Position numbers and translations under genes: made by a program
Notes under the pieces: model-generated
Told to the model about the DNA's origin: nothing
Database searches by the model: none
The model's input: only the letters and a program-made list of their open reading frames with translations
Part shown: positions 6,343 to 12,993 of the stretch, one piece after another
Layout of the letters: every line of letters begins with the position of its first letter
How positions within the stretch are numbered: position 1 is the first letter of the stretch
NCBI GenBank assembly: GCA_012719315.1
Contig: JAAYAP010000022.1
Coordinates: forward strand, 1-15,541
Length of the DNA: 15,541 nucleotides
Direction: 5' to 3'
From: Methanobacteriota archaeon
GTDB lineage: Archaea > Thermoplasmatota > Thermoplasmata > Methanomassiliicoccales > Methanomethylophilaceae

Positions 6343-7746
6343 TCACATCGCGTTGGCGGCGAGCACCCGCTTGCCGGTCGGTTTGCCGCAGATGATGCAT
6401 CTGCCTTCGTAAGCCTCGGCCTGCCCGTACCTGTGCCCCAGGATCTTCATGTCGGAACGCTCCTCGAAGGCATGCCCGCAGGCGGGATCGCCGCACCAGC
6501 CGAACCGGAGGATGCGCTCCTTCACCACCGAATCCATGTCCTCGATGTCGGTGATGTACGATCCCTGGATCGAGGCGGCGGCCTCCAGCATCGATTCCGC
6601 GATCATCTCCAGGACCAGCCCGGTCCCCTGCGCCGCCGAGGCGATGTCGATCGTGCCCTTCTCGCCCGTGTCGCGTCTGACGAAGGTGACCACCCCGTTC
6701 TCGATGTCCCTCCCGCCGAGCTCGAGGCGCAGCGGCACCCCTTTGATCTCCCAGTCGTAGTACTTGCTCCCGGGCCTCGCGTCCCGGTCGTCCAGCTTCA
6801 CGCGGATGCCCTCGGCCGCGAGCTCGTCGCGGAGGGCCGCGCAGGCGGCCATGACCTCCTCGGCGTTGTTCTTGGAGAAGATCGGGATGATCACCGCCTG
6901 GAACGACGCGATGTCGGGCGGCATGACCAGCCCTTTGTCGTCGGCATGCACGCCGATGACGGCGCCCAGGAGCCTCTCGCTCATGCCGTAGGTCGTCTGA
7001 TGCACGAACCTGCGCTGCCCGTCGCTGTCCTCGAAGCTGATCCCGTAAGGTTCCGAGAAATTGGTGCGGTAATGATGGATGGAGCCGATCTGCAGCGTCC
7101 TGCCGTTCGGCATCACCGTGTCGATGCCGACCGTGTAGTGGGCGCCCGGGAACCGGTCCCAATCGGTGCGGACCGAGAGGATGTAGGGCAGGCACAGCCT
7201 TCTGGCGATCCGGGAGAGGATCGCCACGTCCTCCTCGATCTGCCTCTGGGCATCCTCTTCCGAGTCATGGCAGGTGTGCGATTCGAAGAAGTGGATCTCG
7301 CGCACCCTGATGAAGGCCCGGGTCTGCTTGGTCTCGTAGCGGAAGGCGTTGACGATCTGGTACACCTTCAGCGGCAGGTCCTGATGGGACCTGATCCAGA
7401 GCGAGAACATCGGGTACATCGCGGTCTCGGAAGTGGGTCTGACCACCAGGCGCACGTCGAGCTCGTTCTCGCCCGCGTGCGTGACCCAGAACACCTCCGA
7501 ATCGAACCCTTTGATGTGGTCCTTCTCCTTCTTGAACTCGGTCTCGGGGATGAGCAGCGGGAAGCAGACCTCGTCGTGCCCCGTGCCGTCGAGCTCCTCG
7601 CGGATGTACGTGTCGATCATCCTCATGATCCTCCACCCGTACGGCGTCCAGACGTTCATCCCCTTCACCGGGTAACGTTTGTCGGACAGATTCGCCTTCT
7701 CGACGATCCCGTTGTACCATTCGTTGAAATCCTCTTTCTTCTGCAC
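6343..7746 (-). CDS. proS: Prolyl-tRNA synthetase, archaeal/eukaryotic type
   Basis: ProRS charges tRNA-Pro with proline using ATP in the cytoplasm. The 467-residue class II synthetase shows R-P-T-S-E-T-A (103-109), motif 2 around F-R-Y-E-T-K-Q-T-R (135-143) with R-E-I-H-F-F-E (149-155), and a motif 3 region G-V-H-A-D-D-K-G-L (265-273). An anticodon-binding domain follows (about 280-385). The C-terminal zinc-site region holds Cys418, Cys423, Cys450 and Cys453. The bacterial-type editing insertion is absent, as expected for this type. The start is GTG at 7746 with a strong SD, and its gap to the prs stop is only 4 nt. Oddly, it ends N-A-M, whereas archaeal-type ProRS proteins that I know end in tyrosine. 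The family call is secure. Confidence 0.95.
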   Translation of the reverse strand: MQKKEDFNEWYNGIVEKANLSDKRYPVKGMNVWTPYGWRIMRMIDTYIREELDGTGHDEVCFPLLIPETEFKKEKDHIKGFDSEVFWVTHAGENELDVRLVVRPTSETAMYPMFSLWIRSHQDLPLKVYQIVNAFRYETKQTRAFIRVREIHFFESHTCHDSEEDAQRQIEEDVAILSRIARRLCLPYILSVRTDWDRFPGAHYTVGIDTVMPNGRTLQIGSIHHYRTNFSEPYGISFEDSDGQRRFVHQTTYGMSERLLGAVIGVHADDKGLVMPPDIASFQAVIIPIFSKNNAEEVMAACAALRDELAAEGIRVKLDDRDARPGSKYYDWEIKGVPLRLELGGRDIENGVVTFVRRDTGEKGTIDIASAAQGTGLVLEMIAESMLEAAASIQGSYITDIEDMDSVVKERILRFGWCGDPACGHAFEERSDMKILGHRYGQAEAYEGRCIICGKPTGKRVLAANAM

Positions 7747-7750
7747 GGCC

Positions 7751-8608
7751 TCACTCCTCCCTGAGCGCGGCGGCGATGATCGGAGCCGCGGAGATCAGCG
7801 ACGCGCTGCTCTCGATGGTGTTGCAGCAGACGACGACATCCAGCGAGCTGCCCCGCAGCCGCTCGAGGGCATCGCCGATGAACAGGCCGTGCGTGCAGGC
7901 CACGGAGACGCTCTTGGCTCCCGCCTCGGCTAGCGCCTGCTTCGCGGCGACGATGGTGGAACCAGTGGAGATCATGTCGTCGACGATGAGCACGTCCTTC
8001 CCCTCGCACGAGGTGGCGGACGGCGCGATGCGCACCTCGAACGCCGACAGCCTCGTCTTCTCGAGATGGTCGTGCGGCACGCCGAGTGCGTCGGCGACCT
8101 CCTTCGCGCGTCCGGCGGCGCCGGCATCGGGCGCGAAGACCAGGTCGATGCTCCTGCCTTTGAAGTACCCGGCGATCATCCCGGCGGCCTTGAGGTCCCT
8201 GTACCTGCAGGACAGGTGCCTGAGCGTGTCCTCCTTGTGGATGTCCACGGTCAGCACCCGGTCGCACCCCCTGCCGATGATGTCGCACATCACCTTGGCG
8301 CTCTCCGCCTCCCCGGGTTTGAAGACCCGGTCCTGCCGGGCGTAACCGAAATACGGCACCACCGTGGTTATCGTCCTCGCGCCCAGGGTCCTGACGGCGT
8401 CCTGCAGCAGCAGCAGTTCGACGATGTTCGCATCGGGGTGGGTGTTCTGGATGATCACCACGTCATCGTCGAGTGACTCCCTGTCCACCCTCACATAGCA
8501 TTCGCCGTCGGGGAATCTCATGGAGAATGCCTGCACATAGCCGCAGCCCAACAGCGATGCCGTATCCTTGGCGAGGTCTCTGGAAGATGAACCGCCGATA
8601 ATTATCAT
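7751..8608 (-). CDS. prs: Ribose-phosphate pyrophosphokinase (PRPP synthase)
   Basis: Prs makes 5-phosphoribosyl pyrophosphate from ribose 5-phosphate and ATP, the precursor for purines, pyrimidines and other pathways. The 285-residue protein is the short archaeal form. Visible motifs are R-F-P-D-G-E (31-36), the flexible loop F-G-Y-A-R-Q-D-R (87-94), V-D-I-H (121-124), P-D-A-G-A (160-164) and the PRPP-binding loop V-D-D-M-I-S-T-G-S-T (209-218). It opens the prs-proS-trmI unit on the same strand as purSLQ, so substrate supply and use lie side by side. The start at 8608 is placed by the TATA element near 8636, and no SD is present. The bacterial P-D-x-G-G is replaced by P-D-A-G-A, which is plausible for an archaeal enzyme. 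Confidence 0.95.
   Translation of the reverse strand: MIIIGGSSSRDLAKDTASLLGCGYVQAFSMRFPDGECYVRVDRESLDDDVVIIQNTHPDANIVELLLLQDAVRTLGARTITTVVPYFGYARQDRVFKPGEAESAKVMCDIIGRGCDRVLTVDIHKEDTLRHLSCRYRDLKAAGMIAGYFKGRSIDLVFAPDAGAAGRAKEVADALGVPHDHLEKTRLSAFEVRIAPSATSCEGKDVLIVDDMISTGSTIVAAKQALAEAGAKSVSVACTHGLFIGDALERLRGSSLDVVVCCNTIESSASLISAAPIIAAALREE
7754..7761 (-). promoter_or_regulatory. Shine-Dalgarno site of proS
   Basis: GGGAGGAG on the minus strand lies in the last codons of prs, 7 nt before the GTG at 7746. It decides the non-ATG start of proS. Confidence 0.75.
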
Positions 8609-8629
8609 GACATCGGGATTGCGAAGGAT

Positions 8630-8643
8630 GTTATAATAAATAC
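8630..8643 (-). promoter_or_regulatory. TATA box of prs-proS-trmI
   Basis: On the minus strand GTATTTATTATAAC is centred about 28 bp before the prs ATG at 8608. This predicts a leader of only two or three bases. It is the single AT-rich patch in the 98-bp divergent gap. Confidence 0.65.
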
Positions 8644-8676
8644 GCCTCCGCGGGACTCACGGCTCCTTGCAATAGG

Positions 8677-8683
8677 GTTTTAT
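8677..8683 (+). promoter_or_regulatory. TATA box of the DUF357 gene
   Basis: GTTTTAT is centred 27 bp before the ATG at 8707, giving a leaderless start. It is separate from the prs TATA box, so the divergent genes have two adjacent promoters. Confidence 0.55.
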
Positions 8684-8706
8684 CGGCAGGGGCGCATCCG
8701 CCTTGC

Positions 8707-9000
8707 ATGGAGAACGTCATCACGGAGGAGAGGATCGCCAAGTACCTGGGCCTGACCTCCAGAGCCCTGGAGAAACTGAGCATCGCCGCTCCGGAGCGCT
8801 CGTACGGCCGCAGGTTGGCCGAGGATTTCCTGGAGATGGCGGAATCATACTACAATGATGCGGTGCACTTCCGCGAGAGCGGCGACCTGGTCACCGCCTT
8901 CGCCGCCATCAACTACGCCCACGGGTGGCTGGACTGCGGAGCCAGGATCGGCCTCTTCGACGTCGGCGGCGACGATGTGCTGTTCACGCTCTTCGAATGA
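8707..9000 (+). CDS. DUF357 family protein
   Basis: This is a small helical archaeal protein of 97 residues. Residues 34-80 read as two helices with the family's hallmark Y-Y-N-D-A-x-H-F (48-55), then G-D-L-V-T-A-F-A-A-I-N-Y-A-H-G-W-L-D (59-76). I associate this pattern with DUF357, an archaea-only family without known function. The helical hairpin resembles HEPN-like folds, but the R-x4-6-H RNase motif is not evident, so I do not propose nuclease activity. It is a single gene with its own promoter. Its last 17 bases overlap the 3' end of the pantoate kinase gene on the other strand. Soluble and cytoplasmic by composition. Confidence 0.85.
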   Translation: MENVITEERIAKYLGLTSRALEKLSIAAPERSYGRRLAEDFLEMAESYYNDAVHFRESGDLVTAFAAINYAHGWLDCGARIGLFDVGGDDVLFTLFE

Positions 9001-9844
9001 GCGCCGCCGGGGCCGAGGAGGACCTAGTACCGAAAAGGACGGCATCGTCCAGGAGCCCGGACACCGCCTTGAGCCCGGCTCCGATGAAGATGCTGTCGCC
9101 GAGCATGCACATCCCCGAAGGTATCCCGTGCGTCGCGAGCGAAGCCCTGGCTGCCGAGACGCGGACTCCCTCGAGCCCCGTGGTCTCGGAGAACCATCCC
9201 GAGAGCTCGAACAGCCTGGATGCCGACGGCGCCTCCATGTACCGGTCGACGGCATATGCACCGGCTTCGCCGATATCTTTGCAACGCGATCGGTCCGAGA
9301 GCAGTCCGCGCGTGTCGATGCCCTCGCCCAGGACGGCGACCGTGAGCTCGTCGAACCCGACCCCGGTGCCGGTCACCGTTCCCGTCGGCGGCATCCCCGC
9401 CCGCAGGCGGACGGGTTGGTCGGCATTGCTCATGATCCCCGCCACATCCCCGAGGCCGCCGCCGGCCAGCACCTCGGCCGCATGCGCCATCCTATAAGGA
9501 TCCCCCGCTCCGGGTCCGCAGACCTCCCCGATGCACAGAGCGACGGCGATCGCCCCGGCGGCGCTCATGCCGAACCCCTGTCCGGGCGGCAGCCCGTTCT
9601 CGATGACGATGTCGAATCCTCTGTCCGGAGCCATGGCCTCCAGCAACCTCCGGGTCACCGGCGCTTCCGCCGGCACGCCATCCATGACCACGTCGGTCCG
9701 CGGAGACCTGTTCTCACTCACCGAGGCGGTCGCGCCCCGGTCGAGCCTGATGCCCGCCCCCCTGGACCCGGCGGACATCACGTCGTCCGCATGCACCGGC
9801 TGGAAGAAGCAGGTCACGTGCGCGGGGCAGAACGCGGCGATCAT
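8984..9844 (-). CDS. Pantoate kinase (archaeal GHMP kinase)
   Basis: Archaea make 4-phosphopantothenate through pantoate kinase and then phosphopantothenate synthetase, instead of bacterial PanC and CoaA. The 286-residue protein is a GHMP kinase. It has an N-terminal F-C-P-A-H-V-T motif (5-11), the ATP-binding glycine-rich loop G-L-P-P-G-Q-G-F-G-M-S-A-A-G-A (84-98) and G-G-G-L-G-D-V-A-G-I (128-137). These fit the pantoate kinase family (COG1829), and the neighbouring coaBC supports that over other GHMP kinases. Its ATG overlaps the coaBC stop by four bases (ATGA), and no SD is seen, so translation is probably coupled. It ends the tmk-coaBC-pantoate kinase operon. The partner synthetase is not in this window. 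Confidence 0.9.
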   Translation of the reverse strand: MIAAFCPAHVTCFFQPVHADDVMSAGSRGAGIRLDRGATASVSENRSPRTDVVMDGVPAEAPVTRRLLEAMAPDRGFDIVIENGLPPGQGFGMSAAGAIAVALCIGEVCGPGAGDPYRMAHAAEVLAGGGLGDVAGIMSNADQPVRLRAGMPPTGTVTGTGVGFDELTVAVLGEGIDTRGLLSDRSRCKDIGEAGAYAVDRYMEAPSASRLFELSGWFSETTGLEGVRVSAARASLATHGIPSGMCMLGDSIFIGAGLKAVSGLLDDAVLFGTRSSSAPAALIRRA

Positions 9845-11028
9845 CTGCGATCAACACAGAGGTTGAGCACGGCGTCGGAGATCTCGGCCTTGGATCCGGT
9901 GATGTCCTTGGATCCCTCCGCGGTCACCAGCCTCGCCGAGGTGGTCACCTTGCCGACCGCGTCGATATCGTTGGCCACCACGGCCATCAGGTCGTACGCC
10001 TCCATGCGCTGACGCGCCCTCTCCTCGAGACTGGCCGGATCCAACCCGGATTCGGCCTTGAAGCCGATGACCTTCTCGCACTTCTTGCGGATTATCGGCA
10101 GGACCTTCGGCAGCGGATTCAGCATCATGTCGTGCTGGTGCTCGCTGGATATCTTGCCCTCGGTGAAATCGGGCGCGAAATCCGCCAATGCGGCCGGGAC
10201 GATCACGCAGTCGTGATCGATGTCGTCGGTCATCGCCACCAGGTCGGACACCGTGGTGAACCTGCGGATGCTGATATGATCCGGCAATGGCACGTTGCAC
10301 TCCCCCATCCAGAGGTCCACGGCGGCCCCGCGTTCGAAAGCGCGGCTGGCCATGACCAGCGACATCAGCCCCGTGGAGCGGTTGGTGATGACCCGCATCG
10401 AATCCAGCGGCTCCTCGCTGCGTCCGCCGATGACCAGTATGCGTTTGCCGTTCAGATCGTCCTTCGAGAGGCATCTGACCGCCCATGCCAGCACCTCGTC
10501 TTTCGATGCCACCTTCGCCCTCACCCCGTCGGAGTGCGGACCCAGCACGTGCACGCCCCACGACTTCAGCAGCTCGGTGTTCCCGGCCACCGCGGGGTTC
10601 CTGTACATGTGCTCGTGCATCGCCGGGGCGATGATCACCGGCACTCCGCTGCCCAACGCGACCGTGGCGAACGAGGTGACCGCGGTGTCGTCGATGCCGT
10701 TGGCGATCTTCGATATCGTGTTGGCGGTCGCCGGGTAGACCACGAACAGGTCGGCGGCGGTCGGATCCCCCAGGTATTTTATGTGCTCGGTCTGGCCGGT
10801 CAGCTCGATGATCGGCACCATGCCGCTTGCGAATTCGATGGCGTCAGGCGCCACCAGCCTGGCGGCGCTGGGCGTCATCACGGGGATGACCCGGGCGCCG
10901 TGGCGGATCAGCTCCCTGATGAGCGAGAAGCATTCCGTCACCGCGATGCTCCCGGTCATCCCGATGACCACGGTCTTTCCTCTGAGCCTTTTGCTCTTCT
11001 CACAATAGATCTCCTCTGCTGGATGCAT
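9841..11028 (-). CDS. coaBC: Bifunctional phosphopantothenoylcysteine decarboxylase / phosphopantothenate-cysteine ligase
   Basis: CoaBC (Dfp) joins cysteine to 4'-phosphopantothenate and then decarboxylates the product to 4'-phosphopantetheine, on the way to CoA. The 395-residue protein has both domains. The FMN-binding decarboxylase (about 15-185) shows M-T-G-S-I-A (24-29), T-E-H-I with the likely active-site His82, and P-A-M-H-E-H-M (135-141). The ligase (about 193-395) shows V-I-G-G-R-S-E-E-P-L-D (199-209), N-R-S-T-G (216-220) and E-G-K-I-S-S (290-295). The bacterial A-C-G-x-x-G-x-G-R substrate-flap motif after G-P is not seen; the region reads V-R-A-K-V-A-S. The start overlaps the tmk stop by one base, with AAGGAG at 11038-11043. 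Second gene of its operon. Confidence 0.93.
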   Translation of the reverse strand: MHPAEEIYCEKSKRLRGKTVVIGMTGSIAVTECFSLIRELIRHGARVIPVMTPSAARLVAPDAIEFASGMVPIIELTGQTEHIKYLGDPTAADLFVVYPATANTISKIANGIDDTAVTSFATVALGSGVPVIIAPAMHEHMYRNPAVAGNTELLKSWGVHVLGPHSDGVRAKVASKDEVLAWAVRCLSKDDLNGKRILVIGGRSEEPLDSMRVITNRSTGLMSLVMASRAFERGAAVDLWMGECNVPLPDHISIRRFTTVSDLVAMTDDIDHDCVIVPAALADFAPDFTEGKISSEHQHDMMLNPLPKVLPIIRKKCEKVIGFKAESGLDPASLEERARQRMEAYDLMAVVANDIDAVGKVTTSARLVTAEGSKDITGSKAEISDAVLNLCVDRR

Positions 11029-11621
11029 CAGAACACACTCCTTATCAGCTGCAGGACCTCCTCGAGGACCTCGTCCCGACCCCGGTCCGCAGCGATGATC
11101 TTGAAATCGAACCTCTCGGCGAGGTCCAGGTAAGCCTTGCGCACTTCGCGCTGGTATGCGAGCTCCTCGTAGCGGCTGGCGGCTCCCCGTCCGTTGACCC
11201 GTTCCTCGCCTTCCTCGGCGTCGAGGTCAAGGAGGAAGGTCAGGTCCGGCATGCGGATCACGGGCAGATTCATCTGCAACAGCCATTCCGTGAAAGCCGG
11301 ATCCCTTCCCGCGGCCGCGGACTGGTATGCGGCCGTCGAAGCGAAATACCGGTCGCAGAGCACGGTGACGCCCTCTTCCAACCATCTCGCGATGCGTTGT
11401 GTGTGCACCGCCCGGTCGGCGGTGAACAGCAACGCCTCGGCGGCGGGCGTGATATCCGGTATGCCGTCCTTCCGGATGAGCGAGCCGATCTCGTCGGAAG
11501 TGGGTTCCTGGGTGACGATCGTCGTGCGGCCCTCGGCCGTGAGCGCTTCATGCACCCGCTTGCAGAGGCCGGTCTTGCCGGATCCGTCTATCCCCTCGAA
11601 CACGATGAAGAGTCCGCTCAT
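11028..11621 (-). CDS. tmk: Thymidylate kinase
   Basis: Tmk phosphorylates dTMP to dTDP with ATP, an essential step toward DNA synthesis. The 197-residue protein has the Walker A loop G-I-D-G-S-G-K-T (10-17), the dTMP-binding Q-E-P-T (38-41) and C-D-R-Y-x-x-S-T-A-A-Y-Q (89-100). The lid-like region R-V-N-G-R-G-A-A-S-R-Y-E (141-152) is rich in arginine. Length and motif order are normal for the family. It is the first gene of tmk-coaBC-pantoate kinase, with a TATA element about 34 bp upstream and no SD. The combination of nucleotide and CoA genes looks like simple operon packing. Its stop overlaps the coaBC start by one base. Confidence 0.95.
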   Translation of the reverse strand: MSGLFIVFEGIDGSGKTGLCKRVHEALTAEGRTTIVTQEPTSDEIGSLIRKDGIPDITPAAEALLFTADRAVHTQRIARWLEEGVTVLCDRYFASTAAYQSAAAGRDPAFTEWLLQMNLPVIRMPDLTFLLDLDAEEGEERVNGRGAASRYEELAYQREVRKAYLDLAERFDFKIIAADRGRDEVLEEVLQLIRSVF

Positions 11622-11649
11622 AACGGACCGCAGATTGCCTTGGCTGTTG

Positions 11650-11659
11650 AAATAAATAT
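11650..11659 (-). promoter_or_regulatory. TATA box of tmk-coaBC-pantoate kinase
   Basis: The minus strand reads TATTTATT here, centred about 34 bp before the tmk ATG. The predicted start of transcription is near 11628, giving a leader of about 7 nt without an SD. Confidence 0.55.
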
Positions 11660-11774
11660 CTTAAAGACCCGATGCTGCGGAGAGGTTGATAACGACCTAT
11701 GGTGGAGAAGTGCGGCTTTTTGATGAAGTAAGAAGGTTAAAGTGTTTGACTGCAGCCTGCACACCGCGACGGGA

Positions 11775-12179
11775 TCAGATGTCGAAGAACTCCTTGACCC
11801 CGGGGCGGAACAGATAGAAGAGGATGATCAGGTTCACGATGAACGAGACGATCCCTCCGGTTGCGAGACCCGCTATCTCCTGCGGGAGTTCGAACCCTGT
11901 ATATGGGAGGATGAAGGAGATGATGAATGCCGCCGCCGTGATGGCCGACAAGATCACGGCGACATACCAGATGACCTTCCAGCCCCTCAGCGTGCCGTAG
12001 CCGATCACCAGGTAGATCGCGCCGACGATCACGCCGGAGATGCCGATCAGATCCAACCCGCCCACACTCGCCGATGTCAAGAGCAGGTGCGCCCCTATGA
12101 TTAGGAAGAAGAGCCCTGCAAGGAACAGCAGGATCCCGATCACAGTCACGAGTAAAGGTCTTCTGACGTTATCAGACAT
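11775..12179 (-). CDS. Small four-helix membrane protein, function unknown
   Basis: The 134-residue product has a short basic N-terminus (M-S-D-N-V-R-R-P) and four predicted membrane helices at about 9-34, 42-64, 68-92 and 103-124. It ends in the polar tail L-F-R-P-G-V-K-E-F-F-D-I. A turn G-W-K-V-I-W precedes helix 3. I do not recognise a named family. Its plan resembles the protein at 878-1243, suggesting distant kinship. The ATG at 12179 lies 26 bp from a very good TATA box, so the mRNA is probably leaderless. It is a single gene; the 153 bp between its stop and tmk hold only the tmk promoter and no other gene I can see. Cytoplasmic membrane by composition. Confidence 0.75.
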   Translation of the reverse strand: MSDNVRRPLLVTVIGILLFLAGLFFLIIGAHLLLTSASVGGLDLIGISGVIVGAIYLVIGYGTLRGWKVIWYVAVILSAITAAAFIISFILPYTGFELPQEIAGLATGGIVSFIVNLIILFYLFRPGVKEFFDI

Positions 12180-12201
12180 GTCTCTATTATTGCATCCTGC
12201 G

Positions 12202-12209
12202 TTTATAAA
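12202..12209 (-). promoter_or_regulatory. TATA box of the 12179 membrane protein gene
   Basis: TTTATAAA, a near-ideal archaeal TATA box, is centred 26 bp before the ATG at 12179. It lies in the short gap after the TOPRIM gene, so the membrane protein gene is transcribed on its own. Confidence 0.7.
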
Positions 12210-12226
12210 TCAAACAGCCTCGTGGA

Positions 12227-12625
12227 TCATCTGCGGACCCTCGCATCCAGCGATCCGACGCACGAATCCAGTGATTCGACGTCTTTCACCAGCGAGGAGC
12301 ACAGCACCGAGAGCCTCCTCCTCACCGAGGTGTCGTGCTCCACATCCAATGCCGCCAGCTGCTCGGCCGCATCCCTGGCCAGGGTCCCGCCCTTCCGGTC
12401 CCAGTCGGTGAGGATCACCGCTCTGCCGCCTTCCGCATGCACCCTCTCGGCCGCCTTCAGCGGACCTCCTTCGGATTGGATGTGGATGAACTCCCCTTCG
12501 ATGCCCAGCGCCCTCAGCGCCTTCTCGTCGTTGGCGCCCTCGACGAGGATGATGCTGTCCTCCGACAACACCCGCAGATCGTCCAGCGCCTTCTCGATCG
12601 CCTCGAGCCGTTCCGCATCGTTCAC
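12227..12625 (-). CDS. Small TOPRIM-domain protein (UPF0292-like)
   Basis: The 132-residue protein is almost only a TOPRIM fold, the metal-binding domain of primases, topoisomerases and RNase M5. The acidic motif V-E-G-A-N-D-E-K-A-L (28-37, Glu29) and the D-x-D motif L-T-D-W-D-R-K-G (72-79, Asp74 and Asp76) are intact, so metal-dependent nucleic-acid chemistry is possible. It fits the archaeal small primase-like TOPRIM group (COG1658, UPF0292); its real reaction is unknown. The start is GTG at 12625, overlapping the DUF167 stop by four bases (GTGA), with GGAGA at 12633-12637. The open frame reaches further back inside DUF167, but that part is arginine-rich nonsense. It lies in a two-gene unit divergent from a GINS replication gene. 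Confidence 0.85.
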   Translation of the reverse strand: MNDAERLEAIEKALDDLRVLSEDSIILVEGANDEKALRALGIEGEFIHIQSEGGPLKAAERVHAEGGRAVILTDWDRKGGTLARDAAEQLAALDVEHDTSVRRRLSVLCSSLVKDVESLDSCVGSLDARVRR

Positions 12626-12918
12626 AGTATCTTCTCCAACTCCGCGAGGATGCCGTCCCCGTCGCCCGTGAGCAGGACGGTCTTCTGCCGGCTCAGATGG
12701 CCTCCGACGATCCTCGCAGGGACGCCGGCGGCTTCCTTCATCATCGCCTCCACCTCCTTGTTGGCCTTCCCGTCGAGCGGCGGCGACCTGACCCTCAGGA
12801 TCAGCCTCTTCCTCCATTCGTCGAATCCTTCCGGCCCCGCCCGGTTCGAACGCGGGGACACGTACACATCGATCTCGAGCCCTTCCCTGACGACCCTAGA
12901 TACGTCCGTCAGCTTCAT
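12622..12918 (-). CDS. DUF167 (YggU/UPF0235) family protein
   Basis: This 98-residue protein has the DUF167 pattern: V-Y-V-S-P-R-S-N-R (18-26), then L-I-L-R-V-R-S-P-P-L-D-G-K-A-N-K-E-V (39-56) and a C-terminal R-I-V-G-G-H-L-S-R-Q-K-T-V (69-81). The P-P-x-D-G-K-A-N core is the family hallmark. The family is widespread and its function is not established. The start at 12918 is chosen from family length, but no SD or ideal TATA supports it. An in-frame ATG at 12978 would add 20 residues. With the TATA element near 12969, transcription would start about 25 bases before 12918. It overlaps the TOPRIM gene by four bases, so the two are cotranslated and may act together. Confidence 0.82.
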   Translation of the reverse strand: MKLTDVSRVVREGLEIDVYVSPRSNRAGPEGFDEWRKRLILRVRSPPLDGKANKEVEAMMKEAAGVPARIVGGHLSRQKTVLLTGDGDGILAELEKIL

Positions 12919-12963
12919 GGTACGGCATACACGGGAACCGTTATCACCTTTGGGCTCCAAAGA

Positions 12964-12973
12964 ATCAAATATC
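12964..12973. promoter_or_regulatory. Shared divergent TATA element for GINS and DUF167-TOPRIM
   Basis: The AT-rich core AAATAT (12967-12972) is centred about 25-27 bp before the two adjacent ATGs of the GINS gene, which suggests a leaderless GINS mRNA. It is also the best TATA candidate for the minus-strand DUF167 gene, with a start of transcription near 12943. The whole divergent gap is only 75 bp. Confidence 0.45.
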
Positions 12974-12993
12974 GACATGAAAATGAGGAAGGG

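Noticed and set aside
6338..7195. Long N-terminal extension of the trmI frame
   Set aside because: It overlaps proS out of frame and is low-complexity arginine-rich sequence; the ATG at 6337 starts a normal TrmI.
6244..7764. A 506-codon open frame on the plus strand antisense to proS
   Set aside because: Same cause: the opposite strand holds a full ProRS with all class II motifs, and this frame has no start signal or recognisable domain.
11622..11774. C/D box small RNA in the gap upstream of tmk
   Set aside because: TGATGA occurs near 11720 but the preceding purine is missing and no D box with guide spacing is found.
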